Below the pieces are notes generated by a model. That model was not told where the DNA came from. It saw nothing but the letters and a program-made list of their open reading frames with translations, and did no database searches. A program made the translations under genes and the position numbers. From Oscillospiraceae bacterium (lineage in GTDB: Bacteria; Bacillota; Clostridia; Oscillospirales; Oscillospiraceae): a stretch of 8,735 nt of DNA. The stretch spans positions 1 through 8,735 of the forward strand of contig JAEFAK010000068.1 in NCBI GenBank assembly GCA_016287555.1. Reading direction: 5' to 3'. This document shows, one piece after another, positions 6,105 through 8,735 of the stretch (the stretch's first letter is position 1; the number at the start of each line of letters is the position of its first letter).

Positions 6105-7655
6105 TCAGTAATTGTCCGGCAGGTCGTTTTCCAGCAGGATGACCCGCGGACGGCCTCCCGTGTCGTACGCGTCGGCGGCCGCGACGGCCTCCTCCAGCGT
6201 CGCGCAGACCTTTATCCTGTCGCGCGGCATGCCCGCCGCGAGCAGTCCGTCGAGGATGGGGCGGGTCTGCTTTTCGCCCACGAGCGCGACGAAGTCGGCG
6301 GCCCTTGCCGCCTGCTCGCCGAAGGCGCGGTTGAGCTCATACTGCTTCGAGCCGAGCTCGACCATGCCGGGGGTGACGAGTATCCGCGCCGCGTCGAAGC
6401 CGGCCAGCGCCTCGAGCGCCGCCTCGGCTCCGGCGGGATTGGAGTTGTACGCGTCGTCGATGACGAAGCGGTTACCGCCTCCGAGAAGCTGCAGCCTGTG
6501 CGGAACGGGCTCGAGCCTCGCCGCTGCGGCCGCGATGTCCTTCAGGGGCACGCCGAGCAGATACGCGGCCGCGGCCGCGCCGGTTATGTTCAGAACGTTG
6601 TGGCGGCCTATGAGCCGCGTGCGGAGCCTCGCGCTCACGCCGTCCGGGCCGGTGAGCGTGAATTCGCTGCCGGTCGGGCCCGTCTTTATATCGCTCGCGC
6701 GCCAGTCGCCCGCGTCGATGCCGTATCCGACCGCGCCCTCGCGTCCTCTGAGATATTCGCAGTCGGCGTTGACGAGCAGCAGCCCGCCCTCGGGCAGCGC
6801 GTCCGCGAGCTCCAACTTCGTCTTGAGGACGTTTTCGACCGTCTTGAAGCTCTCGAGATGCTGCGGGCCGACGCTGGTGATGATGCCGACGGTCGGGCGG
6901 ACGATGTCGCATATCTCTTTTATATCTCCGGGGTTGCGCGCGCCCATCTCGCAGACGAAGACCTCGTCCGTCGGGCGCAGGCGCTCGCGCACGGTCCGCA
7001 CGACGCCGAGCGTCGTATTGTAGCTGTCGGGCGTCGGGAGCACGCCGAAGCGCTCGGAGAGCATGCCGGCGAGGAGCATCTTCATGCTCGTCTTGCCGTA
7101 GCTTCCCGTGACGCCGACGACGCGCAGGCCGGGCATGCCGGCGAGGCGCTTTTTCGCGTCGTTTATATAATGCAGGTTTATGAGCTTCTCCATGGGGGAG
7201 TTTATCGCGTTGGCGAGCAGGACGAGGTACGGCGCCGCGAGAGCGGCGAACGCGCCGAGCACCATGACGTCCGGCCTGTGGCGCCTGTCGAAGAAGGCGA
7301 GCGCGAGGATGGCGAGGCAGATTATCGCGAGCGTCGTGAAGAGGCGCTTTACGCGCGCCGTCGCGACGAGGGGCTTTTTTGCCTTTTTCGGGAGATTGAG
7401 AAGGCCGACGGCGAGGTATATCGCCGCCGAGACGAGCATGCCCGTATTGCCCCATTCCAGCAGGGCGGGGACGGTCAGCGCGACCCATACCGTCCTTATG
7501 AGTATGTCGAAGATGTTCTCCGCGACCCACTTGCGCTGGACGTAGGGCTTATACGAATTGAGCTGGAACATGTGCACCGCGCGCCGCAGGAGCATCGCCA
7601 TGCAGAAGAGCCAGCATATCGCGAGCACGCCGAAGCATATATCGTCCGTCATCAT
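6105..7655 (-). CDS. murF: Membrane-anchored MurF-type Mur ligase (UDP-MurNAc-tripeptide--D-Ala-D-Ala ligase homologue)
   Basis: The symbol marks the family only. MurF joins D-Ala-D-Ala to UDP-MurNAc-tripeptide using ATP. Residues from about 178 onward are a Mur ligase core: P-loop GVTGSYGKTS (181-190), ESYNT-like DSYNTTLG (210-217), EMGARNPGDI (236-245), HLESFKTVENVLKTKLEL (266-283, with K280 at the usual carbamylated-Lys place), GRHNVLN (350-356), DDAYNSNPAG (400-409) and TPGMVELG (428-435). These are MurF-specific rather than MurC/D/E. The unusual part is the N-terminus: residues 1-155 have five hydrophobic segments (about 6-24, 49-66, 70-88, 105-122, 129-152) where MurF normally has its UDP-MurNAc-binding domain. 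The protein should be membrane-bound with its catalytic part presumably cytoplasmic. The gene overlaps the end of the hydrolase gene and precedes ddl by 36 nt. I recall similar clostridial proteins. Acceptor substrate unknown; family secure. Confidence -1.
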   Translation of the reverse strand: MMTDDICFGVLAICWLFCMAMLLRRAVHMFQLNSYKPYVQRKWVAENIFDILIRTVWVALTVPALLEWGNTGMLVSAAIYLAVGLLNLPKKAKKPLVATARVKRLFTTLAIICLAILALAFFDRRHRPDVMVLGAFAALAAPYLVLLANAINSPMEKLINLHYINDAKKRLAGMPGLRVVGVTGSYGKTSMKMLLAGMLSERFGVLPTPDSYNTTLGVVRTVRERLRPTDEVFVCEMGARNPGDIKEICDIVRPTVGIITSVGPQHLESFKTVENVLKTKLELADALPEGGLLLVNADCEYLRGREGAVGYGIDAGDWRASDIKTGPTGSEFTLTGPDGVSARLRTRLIGRHNVLNITGAAAAAYLLGVPLKDIAAAAARLEPVPHRLQLLGGGNRFVIDDAYNSNPAGAEAALEALAGFDAARILVTPGMVELGSKQYELNRAFGEQAARAADFVALVGEKQTRPILDGLLAAGMPRDRIKVCATLEEAVAAADAYDTGGRPRVILLENDLPDNY

Positions 7656-8419
7656 CCGACCTCCAGAAAGCTTTCCAGCACGCGGCCGAAGAGCTCCGGC
7701 GCGTCGAGAAAGGCGTAGTGCCCCGCTCCGGGAGCCGTCACGAGCCCCGCGTCGGGGAAGAGCTTTTCCATGACGTGCGCGTCGGAGAGCGGCGTCGCCG
7801 TGTCCGCCGTCCCCCAGAAGAGGAGGGTCGGCTGCTTTATGAGCGGCATCAGGGGCCGCAGATCCTCGTTTACGAGCCTGACGAGCGTCGCGCGCATGAC
7901 GGGGGAGGCGTTTTTATAGTCCGCGCTGCCGCGCTTTGAGCGCATCTCGTCGAGCTTGCCGGGAAAGAGCTTTTGCCCCGCCGCCGATTCGAGGAAGACC
8001 CGCGCGGTCTTGTACCCCGCGAGGGAGATCTTGCTTTTCAGGCTTTTTTTCGGGACTATGCCCGCGCTGTCGCAGAGGATGAGGCGCGGCGCTGCGAAGG
8101 GATCGTCCCCCGTCAGCAGCCGCATCGCGACGCGGCCGCCGTTTGAGTGGCCCATGACGTAGGCCTCGTCTATGCCGAGCGCGGCGAGGAAGCGCCGCAC
8201 GAAGCGGGCGTAGTCCTCCGAGCCCCAGGCCTCCTCCGGCTCGGGCGTAGCGCCGAAGCCGGGCATGTCGGGGATGACGACGCGCATCTTCCCCTCCAGC
8301 CTTTTCGCGACGGAGGCGTAGAGGTCCGCGGGCGCGGCCCAGCCCTGCAGGACGAGCAGCGTCCGGCCCTCGCCGGAGTCTGTATAGTGGACCTTGCGCC
8401 CGTCTATCGTGAGCTCCAT
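7652..8419 (-). CDS. Alpha/beta hydrolase
   Basis: This 255-residue protein is a single-domain alpha/beta-hydrolase-fold enzyme. The nucleophile elbow GHSNGG is at 90-95 (S92), the likely acid is D206 in FWGTADTATP (201-210), and the catalytic His is H234 in GAGHYAF (231-237). The oxyanion-loop motif usually written HG is LQGW here (24-27), and DMPGFG (51-56) is the typical strand-4 loop. No signal peptide or membrane segment is visible, so it is probably cytoplasmic. It is the first gene of the minus-strand operon, with a promoter at 8451-8479 and the SD GGAGG 4 nt before its ATG. Its end overlaps the membrane Mur ligase start, which links it to cell-wall precursor chemistry by context only. 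The family covers esterases, thioesterases, lipases, amidases and peptidases, so the substrate cannot be named. Family assignment is secure. Confidence -1.
   Translation of the reverse strand: MELTIDGRKVHYTDSGEGRTLLVLQGWAAPADLYASVAKRLEGKMRVVIPDMPGFGATPEPEEAWGSEDYARFVRRFLAALGIDEAYVMGHSNGGRVAMRLLTGDDPFAAPRLILCDSAGIVPKKSLKSKISLAGYKTARVFLESAAGQKLFPGKLDEMRSKRGSADYKNASPVMRATLVRLVNEDLRPLMPLIKQPTLLFWGTADTATPLSDAHVMEKLFPDAGLVTAPGAGHYAFLDAPELFGRVLESFLEVG
7659..7664 (-). promoter_or_regulatory. Ribosome binding site deciding between two adjacent MurF-like starts
   Basis: GGAGGT lies inside the last codons of the alpha/beta hydrolase gene. It is 3 nt from the first ATG (7655-7653) and 6 nt from the second (7652-7650), in the string GGAGGTCGGATGATGA. 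The 6-nt spacing is more usual, so the second Met may be the real start (515 residues). With the first ATG the genes overlap by 4 nt (ATGA), with the second by 1 nt (TGATG); either arrangement implies translational coupling. Confidence -1.
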
Positions 8420-8529
8420 AGCGCCTCCAAGTCAGTTACTTCAAAAATCTATTATACTCCGTCCGGGAGCTCTTTACAAGCTCACTCTTCGACGACCGTG
8501 ACGTGTATTGTGGGTTTGTCAATGATGTG
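8420..8529. other. Intergenic region between the operon and the insertion sequence
   Basis: This 110-nt stretch holds the hydrolase SD (GGAGG) and promoter, a short GAGCT/AGCTC inverted repeat (8467-8471 and 8479-8483), and the inferred IS terminus. The end of the IS is only about 25 nt upstream of the -35 box, so any upstream control region the operon once had has been displaced by the insertion. Confidence -1.
8451..8479 (-). promoter_or_regulatory. Sigma-70-type promoter for the hydrolase-Mur ligase-ddl-prfB operon
   Basis: On the minus strand a perfect TATAAT -10 box (8456-8451) is preceded, after exactly 17 nt, by TTGTAA (8479-8474), which matches the -35 consensus at 4 of 6 positions. 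Transcription would start near 8443, about 24 nt before the ATG at 8419. The -35 box lies between two GAGCT copies (the minus strand reads GAGCT-TGTAAAG-AGCTC), which could be an operator, though this is weak evidence. Confidence -1.
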
Positions 8530-8539
8530 TTACACATCA
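8523..8539. repeat. 17-bp perfect palindrome at the IS end, spanning the transposase stop codon
   Basis: TGATGTGT (8523-8530) and ACACATCA (8532-8539) are exact inverted copies around a single T. The TAA stop of the transposase (8532-8530) lies at its centre. Its place just inside the inferred IS terminus suggests a transposase-binding or subterminal site; there is no T-tract, so it is unlikely to be a terminator. Confidence -1.
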
Positions 8540-8735
8540 GGGAAAGAGAAAAGAGCCTGTTTAGGGGAGAGCCAGTTAAGCGGTCTCATGGGAAAGTTGT
8601 TATAGAGTCTGTTCCAAACAGCAAGCTGCCTGCTGAAATCCTCGAAGGAATAGAACTTGTGTTCAGCATAGAAATACTCGTTGTCTTTCCGGTGACTTCT
8701 TTCTACCTTGCCGTTATGCCTGGGCGTATAAGGCT
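8530..8735 (-). CDS. IS481-family transposase, C-terminal end (5' part outside window)
   Basis: The first complete codon is at 8733-8731, and 67 residues are visible before a TAA stop at 8532-8530. The sequence PYTPRHNGKVERSHRKDNEY (1-20) is the end of a DDE/rve integrase core: the Glu at 11 (in GKVER) is the third catalytic acidic residue. It continues with NRLYNNFPMRPLNWLSPKQA (41-60), the typical C-terminus of IS481-type transposases. DDE transposases cut and join the ends of their own element. The fragment is intact as far as seen; whether the rest is functional cannot be judged. It is transcribed toward the hydrolase operon with no evident terminator in between, so read-through into the operon is possible. 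Confidence -1.
   Translation of the reverse strand, partial: PYTPRHNGKVERSHRKDNEYFYAEHKFYSFEDFSRQLAVWNRLYNNFPMRPLNWLSPKQALFSFPDV

Larger units (their letters stand above)
8504..8735 (-). mobile_element. 3' end of an IS481-family insertion sequence, continuing past the window
   Basis: The transposase fragment at 8530-8735 defines the element. Its outer boundary is inferred: IS481-type ends usually begin with TGT, and reading inward on the plus strand TGTATTGTGGG starts at 8504, 26 nt outside the transposase stop. Sequence across the transposase region is about 45% GC against roughly 60-68% in the neighbouring operon. The other end and any target duplication lie outside the window, so the boundary could be off by several bases. 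Confidence -1.

Noticed and set aside
5745..7718. 657-codon open frame on the plus strand, opposite ddl and the Mur ligase
   Set aside because: Arg/Ala/Val/Asp-rich low-information translation running across three well-supported minus-strand genes; a shadow frame of GC-rich coding DNA.
8467..8483. GAGCT/AGCTC inverted repeat as a terminator for the transposase
   Set aside because: Only 5 bp of stem with a 7-nt loop and no following T-tract on the minus strand.
8494..8522. Outward-facing promoter at the IS end (perfect TTGACA on the minus strand, 8522-8517)
   Set aside because: At 16-18 nt spacing there is no sequence resembling a -10 box (ACGGTC or neighbours), so only a lone -35-like hexamer is present.
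8147..8605. 152-codon plus-strand open frame across the hydrolase start and the IS end
   Set aside because: It crosses a promoter, an IS boundary and two minus-strand genes, and its translation shows no recognisable motif.

Overview
The window looks like chromosomal DNA from a GC-rich member of the Clostridia, with the Oscillospirales/Ruminococcaceae range as my best guess. This is inferred from the MurF-like and Ddl sequence types, a DUF1846 protein, strong AGGAG-type ribosome binding sites and an IS481-type insertion sequence. No rRNA or other taxonomic marker is present, so the assignment is tentative. I see no rRNA, tRNA, CRISPR array, riboswitch or phage gene.

Layout: positions 1-2202 carry two tandem plus-strand genes, both serine hydrolases of the beta-lactamase / D,D-peptidase (class C) superfamily. 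The first is cut by the window start. A perfect 10-bp hairpin with A- and T-tracts on both sides (2210-2249) separates them from everything to the right and can terminate transcription from both directions. From 8419 down to 2255 runs a minus-strand operon, in transcription order: an alpha/beta hydrolase, a membrane-anchored MurF-type Mur ligase, a D-Ala-D-Ala ligase homologue (ddl), release factor 2 (prfB) and a DUF1846 protein. The first two genes overlap by 1 or 4 nt, and prfB's Shine-Dalgarno overlaps the ddl stop codon. A good sigma-70-type promoter (8451-8479) lies just upstream of the hydrolase gene. The right edge (about 8504-8735) is the 3' end of an IS481-family element, transcribed in the same direction as the operon.

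How the genes work together: Ddl should make a D-Ala-D-X dipeptide and the Mur ligase should attach a dipeptide to an acceptor. In place of the domain that normally binds UDP-MurNAc, the Mur ligase has about 150 residues with five hydrophobic segments. The hydrolase, Mur ligase and Ddl therefore look like a module for modifying cell-wall precursor at the membrane, possibly different from the housekeeping MurF/Ddl pair. The two convergent serine hydrolases belong to a superfamily that includes D-Ala-D-Ala carboxypeptidases, so they could act on related chemistry, but they use a clearly different codon set (ATA is nearly absent) and may have a separate origin.

The most interesting item is the membrane-fused Mur ligase and its partner Ddl with an unusual, glycine-rich omega loop. 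I believe homologues of this type exist in other clostridia, so the genes are probably not unique, but I know of no biochemical role for them.
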